The position numbers were made by a program, and so were the translations under genes. The notes below the pieces were generated by a model, which searched no databases, was not told the DNA's origin, and worked only from the letters and a program-made list of their open reading frames with translations. 64,000 bases of DNA from Streptomyces sp. NRRL F-5135 (GTDB lineage Bacteria > Actinomycetota > Actinomycetes > Streptomycetales > Streptomycetaceae). The stretch's first letter is position 1. Each line of letters starts with the position of its first letter. Location: NCBI RefSeq assembly GCF_000719775.1, contig NZ_JOHR01000001.1:372001-436000 (forward strand), read 5' to 3'. Shown here in pieces: positions 45,565-54,733 of the stretch.

Positions 45565-45583
45565 TTAGGGAAGCCTAAGCTAA
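45565..45583 (-). promoter_or_regulatory. Iron box (DmdR1/IdeR-type operator)
   Basis: On the minus strand it reads TTAGCTTAGGCTTCCCTAA and matches the known consensus TTAGGTTAGGCTAACCTAA at 16 of 19 positions. It is 75 bases before the siderophore-binding protein start. It predicts repression in iron excess. Confidence 0.88.
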
Positions 45584-45634
45584 GTGGATATTCGTTTCAA
45601 CTGCGCTCATCTCCACTCCCTACCGGGCCCCCGG

Positions 45635-47659
45635 TCAGCCCGCCGCCGGGAAGGCCGAGGACGCCGCCCACGCGGCGAGTTCACGCCCCGCCGCGGCGCG
45701 CAGCTCCGCGCTCGGGGACGTGGTGCCGTCCGCGACGAGTGCGTAGTGGAGGGTCCCGGGCCCGTCGGCCGCCGCCGGGGCGGACAGCAGCAGCCGGTGC
45801 GCGCCCGGGCCGCCCCGCTCGGCGGCCCGGGCGACGGGATGGCCGGCCGTCTGCCCCTGCGCGGTGTACGCGGGCAGGCCGGTCACGGCGCCGAGGTCGG
45901 AGACGACGGTGGTGGCGGCCGGGTCGAAACCGCTCGGCAGGTGCAGCTCGGTCGGCGCCCGCGTGGCGCCCTCGGAGCGCCAGACGATCACGCCGTAGCG
46001 CCCGGAGCCCACCAGCCGCGCGGTGTTGGGCATCCCTTCCGGAACGCGGTTCCAGCTCATGACCGAGGTGCCGTCGCGGGACCGGTCCTCATATGTGAAG
46101 GCGAGGGCGCGGCCGGCGACGGCGGTGGGGTAGAGGCGGTCGAGCAGCCGGGCGTCCTGGCGCAGGACGGCCTTGCCGGACGCGTCGAGTGCGACGGAGG
46201 AGAGGTCCTCGTCGTTCCAGGCGTCCCCGTCCGTGAGAATTTTGCCGGGGTTGCCGTTCATCGCCTCACGGTGACGGCCGCTGTAGAGGTCCCACTGCCA
46301 TTGGGTGCCCGACAGGACGGGGCCCGACCGCGCCGCCGCGGACCACCAGGCGGCGCCCGGCAGCCGGGAGTCGAGCGCCTGGTACATGGCCTTCAGCACC
46401 GAGGGGGCCTTGTCGGCGGTGGTGCCGCTGAGCGGGTGGCCGAACTCGCTGACGATGCCGGGGGCGGCCAGGGCCGCCGCGCGGTCACGCACCGCCGCGA
46501 AGTCGGTGGCGTACCGGCCGTCCTGCGCCTTGCCCCACATGAAGATGCCCGAGATGGCCTTCTGGTCGTAGAAGTGGGTGTTGAAGACGTAGTCGTCGCC
46601 GACGGCGCCCGCGTCGAGGAGGCCGCCAGGCTGCCGGGCGAAGTCGAGGTTGGCGTTCCAGAACATGTTGGGCTCCACGAACACGGGCTTGTCGCGCCAG
46701 CCAGCGGCGTCCATCCGGGCCCGGAACTCCTCGTAGAAGGGCCACAGGACGTCCCGTTCCCACGCGCGGCTGTCCTGTCCGCTCGCGTACTCGCCCGCGT
46801 AGGGCTCGTTGTACGGGTCGAAGCCGACGACGCCCGCGAACTCGTCCGCGTCGAGATCGCGGGCCAGGTGTTCCATCGTCTTCTGCGCGGTGTCGAGGAA
46901 GGCGTCCCGGACGGGTACGGAGACCGGGCCGGAGGACGTGGGAACGGTGAGGACCCGGTTGGCCCAGAAGTCCCGGGTGGCGCTCTTGACCGCCTGGTTC
47001 TGGGTGATGTTCTGGCCCCACAGGACGCAGATGCCACAGGACTCGTCGGGATACCCGCCGGCCTCGACCGCCCAGCGGGGCGCGCCGTCGCCGGTGTACC
47101 AGCTGTCCTCGTCGAACAGGTGGCGTGAGTAGAGGTCCTGGTGGAAGTCGGGGAACACCCGCAGCCCGGCGGCCAGCAGGGCCTTGATCTGCTCGGTGGC
47201 CCGGTCGAGGTAGGCGGTGTCGAGCACGCCGGGCGCGGGCTCGGCGTGCGCCCAGGAGAGCAGGAAGCGGACGGCGTTGCCCCCGGTCAGGGCGCGGATG
47301 GCGGTGGCGGAGGTGCGGGCGTCGGCCGCGTCGGCGAAGGGCAGGCCGCCGTTCTCCTCCAGTTTGGTCTCGCCGGAGACGTTGAATCCGCGCAGGACCA
47401 CCTCACGGCCGTGTCCGTCGGTGAACCGGCCGTCGTCCACGCTCACTTCGGTGGCCGTCCGGCCGTCGAACCACTGCGGATCGCCGTCCGCGGCGCGGGC
47501 CGGGGGGCCGCCGAGCACGACCGTGGCGAGGAGCAGACCGACCGCGCCGAGCAGGGCGCCGCGCCCGCGCCGCCTCGGGCCCCCGCGCCGTCCCGGGCGC
47601 CCTCGCCGCCGCGCGCCCCGCCCCGTGATCCGTAACCCCGCCGCCTCACTCCATGACAT
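45635..47659 (-). CDS. Secreted GH5 endoglycoceramidase-like glycosidase
   Basis: Secreted retaining glycosidase of about 674 residues. A long basic N-region precedes a hydrophobic signal ending near PPARA-ADG. The catalytic domain starts with LRGFNVSGETKL. The segment FPDFHQDLYSRHLF is typical of endoglycoceramidases in GH5. The acid/base Glu is in GFDPYNEPYAG and the nucleophile Glu in IVSEFGHPLSG. A C-terminal beta domain of about 90 residues follows. The ATG at 47659 or a GTG three codons earlier may be the start; neither has a good ribosome binding site. It diverges from the GH127 gene. The true substrate may be a glycolipid or another aryl/alkyl glycoside. Confidence 0.85.
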   Translation of the reverse strand: MSWSEAAGLRITGRGARRRGRPGRRGGPRRRGRGALLGAVGLLLATVVLGGPPARAADGDPQWFDGRTATEVSVDDGRFTDGHGREVVLRGFNVSGETKLEENGGLPFADAADARTSATAIRALTGGNAVRFLLSWAHAEPAPGVLDTAYLDRATEQIKALLAAGLRVFPDFHQDLYSRHLFDEDSWYTGDGAPRWAVEAGGYPDESCGICVLWGQNITQNQAVKSATRDFWANRVLTVPTSSGPVSVPVRDAFLDTAQKTMEHLARDLDADEFAGVVGFDPYNEPYAGEYASGQDSRAWERDVLWPFYEEFRARMDAAGWRDKPVFVEPNMFWNANLDFARQPGGLLDAGAVGDDYVFNTHFYDQKAISGIFMWGKAQDGRYATDFAAVRDRAAALAAPGIVSEFGHPLSGTTADKAPSVLKAMYQALDSRLPGAAWWSAAARSGPVLSGTQWQWDLYSGRHREAMNGNPGKILTDGDAWNDEDLSSVALDASGKAVLRQDARLLDRLYPTAVAGRALAFTYEDRSRDGTSVMSWNRVPEGMPNTARLVGSGRYGVIVWRSEGATRAPTELHLPSGFDPAATTVVSDLGAVTGLPAYTAQGQTAGHPVARAAERGGPGAHRLLLSAPAAADGPGTLHYALVADGTTSPSAELRAAAGRELAAWAASSAFPAAG

Positions 47660-47749
47660 GGCGACCACACTGCGCCCGTTACTGACAGGTAGTCAATAGC
47701 GTCGACCGCCCGGCCCGGGACTCCGCAACTCGGCCCCGCGCAGGGTCCA

Positions 47750-47777
47750 TTGACTTCCCTTGGGGCGCCAGTAGCGT
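47750..47777 (+). promoter_or_regulatory. Promoter for the GH127 gene
   Basis: TTGACT (47750-47755) and TAGCGT (47772-47777) are separated by 16 bases, a good vegetative promoter about 100 bases before the ATG. A second TTGACT on the minus strand near 47692-47697 could serve the divergent GH5 gene. Confidence 0.55.
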
Positions 47778-47876
47778 GGGAGCGCACAGCATGTCGCACA
47801 ACGTTCGACATACCGAACACTTCATGGTGACGGGACACCTCGGGCCCACCGGCCCTCGACATGCGGAGATCCGGCT

Positions 47877-50447
47877 ATGACCAGACCACTCGACAGACGG
47901 CACTTCCTCACGACCGCCGCCGGCGGGGCCACGGCCGCCGCGCTGGTGGCGGCGGGCGACACCACCGCGAGCGCGGCACCGGCGCCGGCCGGCGGACCGC
48001 CCACCGGACCGCACACACGGGGCGGCGAGGCGGCGCGGGCCGCGGCCCCCGCCGTCCAGCCCTTCCCCCTCGGCGCGGTGACCCTGCTGGCGAGCGCGTT
48101 CAAGGACAACCAGTCGCGCAACACGGCCTACCTGCGCTTCGTCGACCTCGACAGGCTGCTGCACACCTTCCGGCTGAACGTCGGGCTGGCGAGCGGCGCC
48201 GCGCCCTGCGGCGGCTGGGAGTCGCCCACCACCGAACTGCGCGGGCACAGCACCGGCCACCTGCTCTCCGGCCTGGCCCTCACATACGCCAACACCGGTG
48301 AGAGCGCGCTGCGCGACAAGGGGAACCGGCTGGTGGCCGCGCTCGCCGAGTGCCAGGCGCGCTCGCCGCGGGCGGGGTTCGGCCAGGGCTATCTCTCGGC
48401 GTTCCCCGAGAATTTCTTCGACCGGCTGGAGGCCGGGACGGGGGTCTGGGCGCCGTACTACACGATTCACAAGATCATGGCCGGCCTCGTCGACCAGTAC
48501 CGGCTGGCGGGCAACAGCCAGGCACTCGACGTCGTCCTCGCCCAGGCCGCCTGGGTGGACCGGCGTACCGCGCGGCTGTCACCGGCCCAGATGCAACGGG
48601 TGCTGGAGACCGAGTTCGGCGGGATGAACGACGTACTGGCCGACCTGCACGCGGTCACCGGCGACGCGACCTGGCTCCAGGTCGCCGAACGCTTCACCCA
48701 CGCAAAGGTGTTCGACCCGCTGGCCCGCGGGGAGGACCGGCTGGCCGGGCTGCACGCCAACACCCAGATCCCCAAGGCGGTGGGCGCGATGCGGCTGTGG
48801 GAGGAGGGCCTGCCCGACCGCTACCGCACCATCGCCGAGAACTTCTGGCGCATCGTCACCGAGCACCACACGTATGTCATCGGCGGGAACAGCAACGGTG
48901 AGGCGTTCCACGAGCCGGACGCCATCGCGGCGCAGCTCAGCAACAACTGCTGCGAGAACTGCAACAGCTACAACATGCTGAAGCTGACCCGGCTGCTGCA
49001 CTTCCACGCCCCCGAGCGCACGGAACTCCTCGAATACTACGAGCGCACGCTGTTCAACCAGATGCTCGGCGAACAGGACCCCGGTTCCGCGCACGGCTTC
49101 AACATCTACTACACCGGACTCGCGCCCGGGTCGTTCAAGCAGCAGCCGTCCTTCATGGGCACCGACCCGAACATGTACTCCACGGACTACGACAACTTCT
49201 CCTGCGACCACGGCTCCGGCATGGAGACCCACGCGAAGTTCGCGGACACGGTCTACACGCACGACGCGGACCGGCTGCTGGTCAACCTCTTCATCCCGTC
49301 CGAGGTGGCCTGGCGCGAGAAGGGCATCACCTGGCGGCAGACCACCACCTTCCCCGACGGGGCGGGCACCACCCTGTCCGTGGTCGCGGGCGGGGCCGCC
49401 CACCGCCTCCAGATCCGTATCCCCTCCTGGACCTCGGGTCCCTCGGTCCGGGTCAACGGGGCGCCGGCGCCGGGCACCCCGGCCCCGGGCGGCTGGTTCA
49501 CCGTCGAGCGCACCTGGCGCACCGGCGACCAGGTCGAGGTGGTGCTGCCGATGCGCGTGACGATCGAGCCGACGCCGGACGACCCGGACGTCCAGGCCGT
49601 GCTGTACGGGCCGGTCGTGCTGGCCGGCGCGTACGGGAACAGCGCCGGCACGTCGATGCCCCGGCTGGACGCCGCGTCGGTGCGCAAGACCGCCGACGCG
49701 CCGATGCGGTTCACGGCGAGCGCCGGCGGGGCCACGGTCTCCCTGCTGCCGATCGCCCGCGTGCACCACCAGCGCTACCACGTCTACTGGCTGACGGGCA
49801 CGCCACCGCCACCGCCGCCGGCCTTCGCCGCGTGGTACCGCTTCGACGAGTCCACGGGCACGGCGGCCGCGGACGCCACCGGCAACGGGAAGACGGCGCG
49901 CCTGGCCGGCGGCGCCTCCTGGACGGCGGGCCGCACCGCCGGGGCCGTGGCGCTGAACGGCACCGACGGGCATGTGGTCGTGGCGGACAACGTGCTCGCG
50001 GGCGCATCCGCGTACTCGGTGGCGACCTGGGTCAGGCTGGACGGGCAGCCGGCGGCCTGGAGCCGGATCTTCGACTTCGGGACGGGGGTGACCGCCAATC
50101 TGTTCCTGACCCCGCGCAGTGACTCGGGCACCCTGCGGTTCGCCGTGACGGCGGGCGGCGGCGGCGCGGAGGCGCGCGTCGACGCCCCCGCCCTGGCGAC
50201 CGGCCGGTGGACCCATGTCGCCGTGGCGTACGGCGGCGGTACGGCGGTGCTGTACGTGGACGGCGCGGAGGCGGGCCGCAGGACCGGGATCACCGTCGAG
50301 CCGCGGCACTTCGGCAACACCATGAGGTCCTCCTGGATCGGCAGGTCGCAGTACCCGGACCCGTATCTGAGGGGCGCGGTCGACGACTTCCGGGTCTACG
50401 GGAGGACGCTCACGGCCGCCGAGGTCGCCACGCTGGCCCGCTCCTGA
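47877..50447 (+). CDS. Secreted GH127-like beta-L-arabinofuranosidase with LamG domain
   Basis: Protein of 856 residues. A Tat signal is visible (DRRHFLTTAAGGATAAALV). The catalytic (alpha/alpha)6 domain, about residues 60-620, shows RGHSTGHLLSGLALTYA, TGVWAPYYTIHKI, GGNSNGEAFHE and the cysteine cluster NNCCENCNSYNMLKL. In GH127 the zinc-bound catalytic cysteine lies in that cluster. A Pro-rich linker (GTPPPPPPAF) then leads to a C-terminal concanavalin-like LamG domain (about 645-856: SVATWVRLDG, WTHVAVAYGGGTAVLYVDG). GGAGA precedes the ATG. It probably removes arabinofuranose from plant glycoproteins or polysaccharides outside the cell, with LamG aiding attachment. Confidence 0.88.
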   Translation: MTRPLDRRHFLTTAAGGATAAALVAAGDTTASAAPAPAGGPPTGPHTRGGEAARAAAPAVQPFPLGAVTLLASAFKDNQSRNTAYLRFVDLDRLLHTFRLNVGLASGAAPCGGWESPTTELRGHSTGHLLSGLALTYANTGESALRDKGNRLVAALAECQARSPRAGFGQGYLSAFPENFFDRLEAGTGVWAPYYTIHKIMAGLVDQYRLAGNSQALDVVLAQAAWVDRRTARLSPAQMQRVLETEFGGMNDVLADLHAVTGDATWLQVAERFTHAKVFDPLARGEDRLAGLHANTQIPKAVGAMRLWEEGLPDRYRTIAENFWRIVTEHHTYVIGGNSNGEAFHEPDAIAAQLSNNCCENCNSYNMLKLTRLLHFHAPERTELLEYYERTLFNQMLGEQDPGSAHGFNIYYTGLAPGSFKQQPSFMGTDPNMYSTDYDNFSCDHGSGMETHAKFADTVYTHDADRLLVNLFIPSEVAWREKGITWRQTTTFPDGAGTTLSVVAGGAAHRLQIRIPSWTSGPSVRVNGAPAPGTPAPGGWFTVERTWRTGDQVEVVLPMRVTIEPTPDDPDVQAVLYGPVVLAGAYGNSAGTSMPRLDAASVRKTADAPMRFTASAGGATVSLLPIARVHHQRYHVYWLTGTPPPPPPAFAAWYRFDESTGTAAADATGNGKTARLAGGASWTAGRTAGAVALNGTDGHVVVADNVLAGASAYSVATWVRLDGQPAAWSRIFDFGTGVTANLFLTPRSDSGTLRFAVTAGGGGAEARVDAPALATGRWTHVAVAYGGGTAVLYVDGAEAGRRTGITVEPRHFGNTMRSSWIGRSQYPDPYLRGAVDDFRVYGRTLTAAEVATLARS

Positions 50448-50497
50448 CGCCCCCTGACCCGCACACCGCCGGAGCCGCGGGGCCCCGGGTGTGCGGG

Positions 50498-51663
50498 TCA
50501 GGTCTGGACGGTGACGGCGACCAGCAGCACGGCGACGCCCACGGCGAACCAGGTGACGTAGTCCCCGAGCAGCCCGGAGTGCAGCCGCCGCAGCGGCACC
50601 ACGACGGACCGGCTCACGGCCGCCGCCACCGTACGGGCCGTGCGCGCCCCGCCGCCGTCCAGGCGCGTGCCCCACACCGCCCCGGCGGCGAGGGCGGCGG
50701 CCGAGACGGCCGAGAGCAGGCCGAGCAGCACGCCCATCGTGTCCCAGGCGTGGTGCGGCGGGGGCCCGGCACCGGGCACGGTCACGACGCCCGCCGCACC
50801 GGTACGTTCCGCCTCTTCCCCGGCGAAGGTGGCCGCGCGGTAGCCCTCGTGGTCGGTGAACAGCGGGGCGGCGTCCGCGAGCGAGGCCGCCGCCCCGGGC
50901 AGCAGTCCGACGCACAGGCTGCCGAGCAGCAGCAGCGCGGGCACCACCAGCATCGGGCGGGGCAGCACCCGCACCGGCCCACGCACCTCGGACTGCTCGC
51001 CCCCGCCCCCGGTCTCCGGCTCTCCCGGCCGGTCCGCCGGCACGGGCCCCGCGCCCCGGAAGACCCGCAGCGCCGCTCTGAGCACGGCGCCGCCGGTGAC
51101 CGCGGAGACGACGACGAACACGGCGGGCAGCCACCCGGCCCACTCCCCCGCGGCCTGTTCGGACAGGGCCTTGCCCAGCGCCGTGCCGAACGGCGGCAGT
51201 CCCGCGAGGGCCAGACCGCCCTGTAAGCCCCCGCCCGGGCTGAGCTGGCCATGGGCGACGATGTAGCACCCGGTGAGCAGCGCGACGGGCAGCAGGACGG
51301 CACCGAACAGCCGGATGGACGTCTGGACGGACGCCGGGCCCCCGGGCGCCGGCCCCCGGGCGCCGGCCCCCGCGGCCGGTCCTGGCCGCCTTCGTCCCGG
51401 GCGAGGCGCAGCAGCACCGTGGCACGCAGCACGGTGGCGTAGAGGATCGACTCCTCCCCCAGCGTGTCGAAGGCCCGCAGGTCGAAGTTGACCGAGGAGA
51501 CCACGTTGGCCGTCCGGTGCGCGAGCGCGGCGGCCACGGCCCGGGCACCGTAGGGGTGGGCCGAGGAGCCGAAGCGCGGCAGCCCGGTGCACGCGGCGGC
51601 GTAGAAGCCCGCGACGACCGCCGCCGACAGCACGAACACAGCGGTGCGGGCGGTGCGGTTCAC
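50498..51663 (-). pseudogene. Broken Mrp-type antiporter gene (MnhB/MnhD remnant)
   Basis: The GTG at 51663 overlaps the DUF4040 gene stop and starts a good MbhE/MnhB-like N-terminus (ANVVSSVNFDLRAFDTLGEE, LYATVLRATVLLRLARDEG). The frame then fails after about 105 codons. The protein resumes in another frame as VQTSIRLFGAVLLPVALLTGC and GQLSPGGGLQGG, the MnhB core. Skipping one copy of the 14-base repeat at 51339-51366 restores the frame exactly. Directly after GGLQGG the text becomes LALAGLPPFGTALGKAL, the C-terminal third of an MnhD/NuoN-like subunit. So the rest of mnhB, mnhC and most of mnhD are missing. The gene is inactive as read, and the antiporter core is lost. Confidence 0.85.
51337..51371. 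repeat. 14-bp tandem duplication causing a frameshift
   Basis: CCCCCGGGCGCCGG is present at 51339-51352 and again at 51353-51366, with a partial third copy to 51371. Removing 14 bases rejoins the two reading frames of the flanking antiporter gene, so the duplication is the likely inactivating event. It looks like replication slippage. Confidence 0.85.
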
Positions 51664-51905
51664 CGGCGCCGCCGGACCCGGCGGACCGTCAGCAGGATCA
51701 GCAGCGGGGTGAGGGCGGAGCCCACGGCGAGTTGGGAGAGCGCCACGTCGGGCGCCTGGAGCAGGGCGAACAGCAGGGACAGCGCCAGGCCGAGAAACGC
51801 CAGCGTCACCGCCTGGCGCACCGGATCACGGGAGAGCGCGGTCACGGTCGCGGCCACGACCACCCACAGCAGCGCCACGGCGATCAGGAAATCGACACCG
51901 GTCAT
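51660..51905 (-). CDS. DUF4040 / MbhD-like antiporter subunit
   Basis: Small membrane protein of 81 residues with three helices (FLIAVALLWVVVAATVTALS, VTLAFLGLALSLLFALLQA, ALTPLLILLTV). It matches the MbhD/DUF4040 subunit of Mrp-type cation/proton antiporters and membrane-bound hydrogenases (APDVALSQLAVG is characteristic). GAGG lies just before the ATG. It is 10 bases downstream of mnhG and overlaps the next, broken gene as GTGA. With the downstream subunits damaged it probably has no partner. Confidence 0.85.
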   Translation of the reverse strand: MTGVDFLIAVALLWVVVAATVTALSRDPVRQAVTLAFLGLALSLLFALLQAPDVALSQLAVGSALTPLLILLTVRRVRRRR

Positions 51906-51915
51906 GACGGACGCC

Positions 51916-52253
51916 TCACTTCTCTCCGCGCCTTTCGCGCCCTTCAGGACCCCCTCGGTCCCCGTGGCCCCCGTGGCCCTCGGACCTGACGGTGGCGCGT
52001 GCCACCGCCATGGTGGTGACGGCGCCGCCCACGGCCAGCAGGAGGCCGATCACCAGGACCTTGACGGCGGCCCGCCCCGGCCCGGTCGCCACCGCCACGG
52101 CCAGGGCGGTCAGCGGCGCCCCGAGCGAGGAGGCCGGGGAGAGCGCGTGCAGCCGCTGGTACGGCGCGGGCAGCGCCACCAGGGCCACGGCCGCCAGCAG
52201 CAGCGCCGCGACACCGGCGACGAGCAGGACGAGCGCGAGCAGTTGGCGGGGAG

Positions 52254-52257
<4 letters not shown>
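51916..52257 (-). CDS. mnhG: Mrp-type antiporter subunit G
   Basis: Subunit of 113 residues of a multisubunit cation/proton antiporter. Three helices are visible, with the family motif LPAPYQRLHALSPASSLGAP between the first two. The C-terminus is a charged Gly/Arg/His-rich tail. The ATG overlaps the mnhF stop as ATGA. It belongs to the chain mnhE-mnhF-mnhG-DUF4040, whose distal part is broken. Confidence 0.92.
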
Positions 52258-52567
<310 letters not shown>

Positions 52568-52571
<4 letters not shown>

Positions 52572-53077
52572 CGGACGTCCTCGGCGCCGAGCGCCCGCTC
52601 CAGCGCCGACCGGCCGCCGGTCATCCGGTGCACGCGCAGCAACCGCTCCTCCTGGTCGGGCCGGTCGCCGTCCGTCTCCTCGCGGACCACGTCGACCACG
52701 TACGCACCCGGGGTGGCCGACAGCGCCACCCCGGCCCAGGCCGCCCCGGTGCCCGGGCCCAGCCGCAGGGTCCGGAACTCGCCCGCGCGGCTCTCGCCGC
52801 CCCGGGCCCGTACCACCGTCAGCGCCAGCCGGCCGGTCTCCACGAGCAGGGCGAGGGGCCAGGCCCGTACGGTGCGCGGTCCGCGCGCCCAGCCGCCCGG
52901 CCGGGCCCCGGCCGCCCCGCGCACGAGCGGTGCGCAGACGGCGCCGAGCAGCGCGCCCACGGCGCCGACGGCCAGTTCGAGCCAGGTGATGTCGCTGATG
53001 AAGACCGCGTTCACGGCGAACAGGAGGACCAGCCACACCAGGGCCTCCCCGCGGGTTCGCAGCCGTGTGCCGCGCAT
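52568..53077 (-). CDS. mnhE: Mrp-type antiporter subunit E
   Basis: Subunit of 169 residues. Two N-terminal helices (ALVWLVLLFAVNAVFISD and LELAVGAVGALLGAVCAPLV) lead to the conserved soluble part with LSATPGAYVVDV, the hallmark TPGT-like segment of MnhE, here TPGA. LLRVHRM follows near the C-terminus. The ATG at 53077 has GGAGGAAC directly upstream, so the longer frame is not used. It is the first gene of the antiporter operon. Confidence 0.9.
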
Positions 53078-53284
53078 CGTTCCTCCGTAAGGGGCGTGCG
53101 AAAGAGTGGGAGGGGCATCGGAGGGGCCCGTCGGGTGAGTCACACTACGGCGCGGTCACCGCGAGGTCCCGGACGCACGCCGGTGCGGTGGTGCGGGGTC
53201 GTGGACGAGGGTCGTGTCCGTCGTGGGCGCGGCGTCCGCCCGGGCGTCCCACCGTTCGCCGGGACGGAGGGATCGACGGAGGGC

Positions 53285-53821
53285 TCAGGTGAACGCGACG
53301 CGTTCGGCGGGGCAGATCTCGGCGTCCATGTTCCGCCGCATCATCCGCAGCGCGGCCCGCGCGAGATCGTCGTGGATATGGGCGACGGCGTCCTCGGGGA
53401 CGGTCACCGTCAGGTGTCTGACGTGCGCGTCGAGTGCCGAGTAGAGCACACACTGCTCGGTGACCTGCCCGCACAGGATCACGCGCTCGGTGCCCAGCTG
53501 CGCCAGCAGGTACGAGAGCGGTGTCTCGTAGAAGATCGAGTGCCGGGCCTTCACGACGAACAGCGAGTCGCCGTCCGGCCGGACGGGCTCGACCAGGTCG
53601 GCGTGGGGGCCGGAGAGCGCGGTGTCCAGGATCTCGCCGTGGTGCGAACGCCACTCGCCGAAGTTGTCGTTGACGTAGATGACGGGCACTCGCGCGGCAC
53701 GGGCCCGTTCCAGGAGGCGCACCACGGACGGCAGCGCCTTCCTCACCGAACGCATGAGCTGATCCGCGTCGGGGTGATCGTAGGTGTTGATCATGTCGAT
53801 GACGATGAGTGCGGACTTCAT
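53285..53821 (-). CDS. Cysteine hydrolase, isochorismatase family
   Basis: Enzyme of 178 residues with the isochorismatase/nicotinamidase fold. The catalytic residues are visible as Asp in ALIVIDMINTY, Lys in FVVKARHSIFYET and Cys in CGQVTEQCVLYSAL, the last also giving the usual cis-peptide neighbourhood. Members hydrolyse amides or vinyl ethers; the substrate here is unknown. The ATG at 53821 has AGGA a few bases upstream; the longer frame adds an unrelated Arg/Ser-rich stretch. The VOC gene ends 77 bases upstream on the same strand. The 207 bases between it and mnhE (53078-53284) show no gene. Confidence 0.92.
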   Translation of the reverse strand: MKSALIVIDMINTYDHPDADQLMRSVRKALPSVVRLLERARAARVPVIYVNDNFGEWRSHHGEILDTALSGPHADLVEPVRPDGDSLFVVKARHSIFYETPLSYLLAQLGTERVILCGQVTEQCVLYSALDAHVRHLTVTVPEDAVAHIHDDLARAALRMMRRNMDAEICPAERVAFT

Positions 53822-53898
53822 GTGGTCCTGCCCCCTCGCGGATCCCCGGGCCGGGGCGCGTTGGTGGCCGAGCCTCGATCCACCGAGGTGGCTCGAGG

Positions 53899-54417
53899 CT
53901 ACGGGGCGGGACACCAGCGGCGCAGTTCGGTGTCGTCCTCGTAGGGCTGCGGATCGGGGTAGGTCAGCAGCTCCAGGGTGCTGCCCCAGGGGGTGCGGCA
54001 GTACGCGAACAGGTTGTTCGGCCCCGATTCGGGCCCCGGCAGCTCCGCCGGCTCGTCCAGGATCGTGCCGCCGGCGCTCTCCACGGCCTGCAGGGCCGCG
54101 TCGAGGTCGTCCACGTAGCAGGCGACGTGCTGCCAGCCGAGATCGCTCGGCACCACCGCGGCCCCCTGGCGCGGACCGTCGAACTCGAACAGCTCCAGAC
54201 CGGGGCCGTCGCGCAGCCGCAGCATGCGGACCGCGATCTGCCGGGTCCCCCCGGGGACCCCCGTGCGGCGCTCCAGAGCGGGGCCGGACCTCGGTCCCTG
54301 CCCGCGCGGCAGTGTGTCGTAGAGCGGCTCGGCGCCCAGGACATGGGCGAAGAAGGTGGTGGCGGCGTCCAGGTCGGGGACCGTCACACCGACGTGGTCG
54401 ATACCTCGCGCGCTCAT
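53899..54417 (-). CDS. VOC-family (glyoxalase-like) protein
   Basis: Protein of 172 residues with two beta-alpha-beta-beta-beta modules of the vicinal oxygen chelate fold. Module one begins GIDHVGVTVPDLDAATTFFAHVLG. Module two begins WQHVACYVDDLDAALQAVES, with a metal-ligand-type Glu in WGSTLELLTY. Likely ligands are the first His (IDHV), the second-module His (QHVA) and that Glu. Members include glyoxalases, dioxygenases and resistance proteins. The ATG at 54417 has AAGGAG upstream. Confidence 0.9.
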   Translation of the reverse strand: MSARGIDHVGVTVPDLDAATTFFAHVLGAEPLYDTLPRGQGPRSGPALERRTGVPGGTRQIAVRMLRLRDGPGLELFEFDGPRQGAAVVPSDLGWQHVACYVDDLDAALQAVESAGGTILDEPAELPGPESGPNNLFAYCRTPWGSTLELLTYPDPQPYEDDTELRRWCPAP

Positions 54418-54496
54418 GGGACTGCTCCTTCCTGCCCCTGTCCTTCCCGTCCCCGGCCCGCTGCTCGGGCGGGGCGGACGGACCCGGGTGACGAGT

Positions 54497-54733
54497 TCAG
54501 TCGGTCGAGAGGGCCTCCAGCAGGTCACCGGTCTGCGGGTCCGGCATCGCCCGGGCGACGTCGGCCAGGGTGACCATGCCGATGAGGCTGTGCCCGTCGA
54601 TGACCGGGAGCCGGCGCACCCGGTGCCGGGCCATGGTCGCGAATATCTCGTCGGCGTCGTCGTCGGCCCCGATGGTGACGGCCTCGGCGACGCATTCGGT
54701 TCCGGGGCTCATGATCGTGCGTGCGGTCGGCAT
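54497..54733 (-). CDS. CBS-domain protein with internal deletion
   Basis: Short protein of 78 residues. The first 17 residues (MPTARTIMSPGTECVAE) match the usual start of a Streptomyces two-CBS protein. The remainder (VTIGADDDADEIFATMARH, VRRLPVIDGHSLIGMVTLAD) matches its second CBS repeat. The usual length is about 140 residues, so most of the first repeat, roughly 60-65 residues, has been lost in frame. AGGAG lies before the ATG and no stop interrupts it, so it may still be made as a single-CBS protein that dimerises. CBS pairs bind adenosine nucleotides; this form may not. Confidence 0.8.
   Translation of the reverse strand: MPTARTIMSPGTECVAEAVTIGADDDADEIFATMARHRVRRLPVIDGHSLIGMVTLADVARAMPDPQTGDLLEALSTD

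Noticed and set aside
48579..51548. 989-codon open frame on the - strand
   Set aside because: It is mainly antisense to the GH127 gene and then runs through the broken Mrp gene in a non-coding frame.
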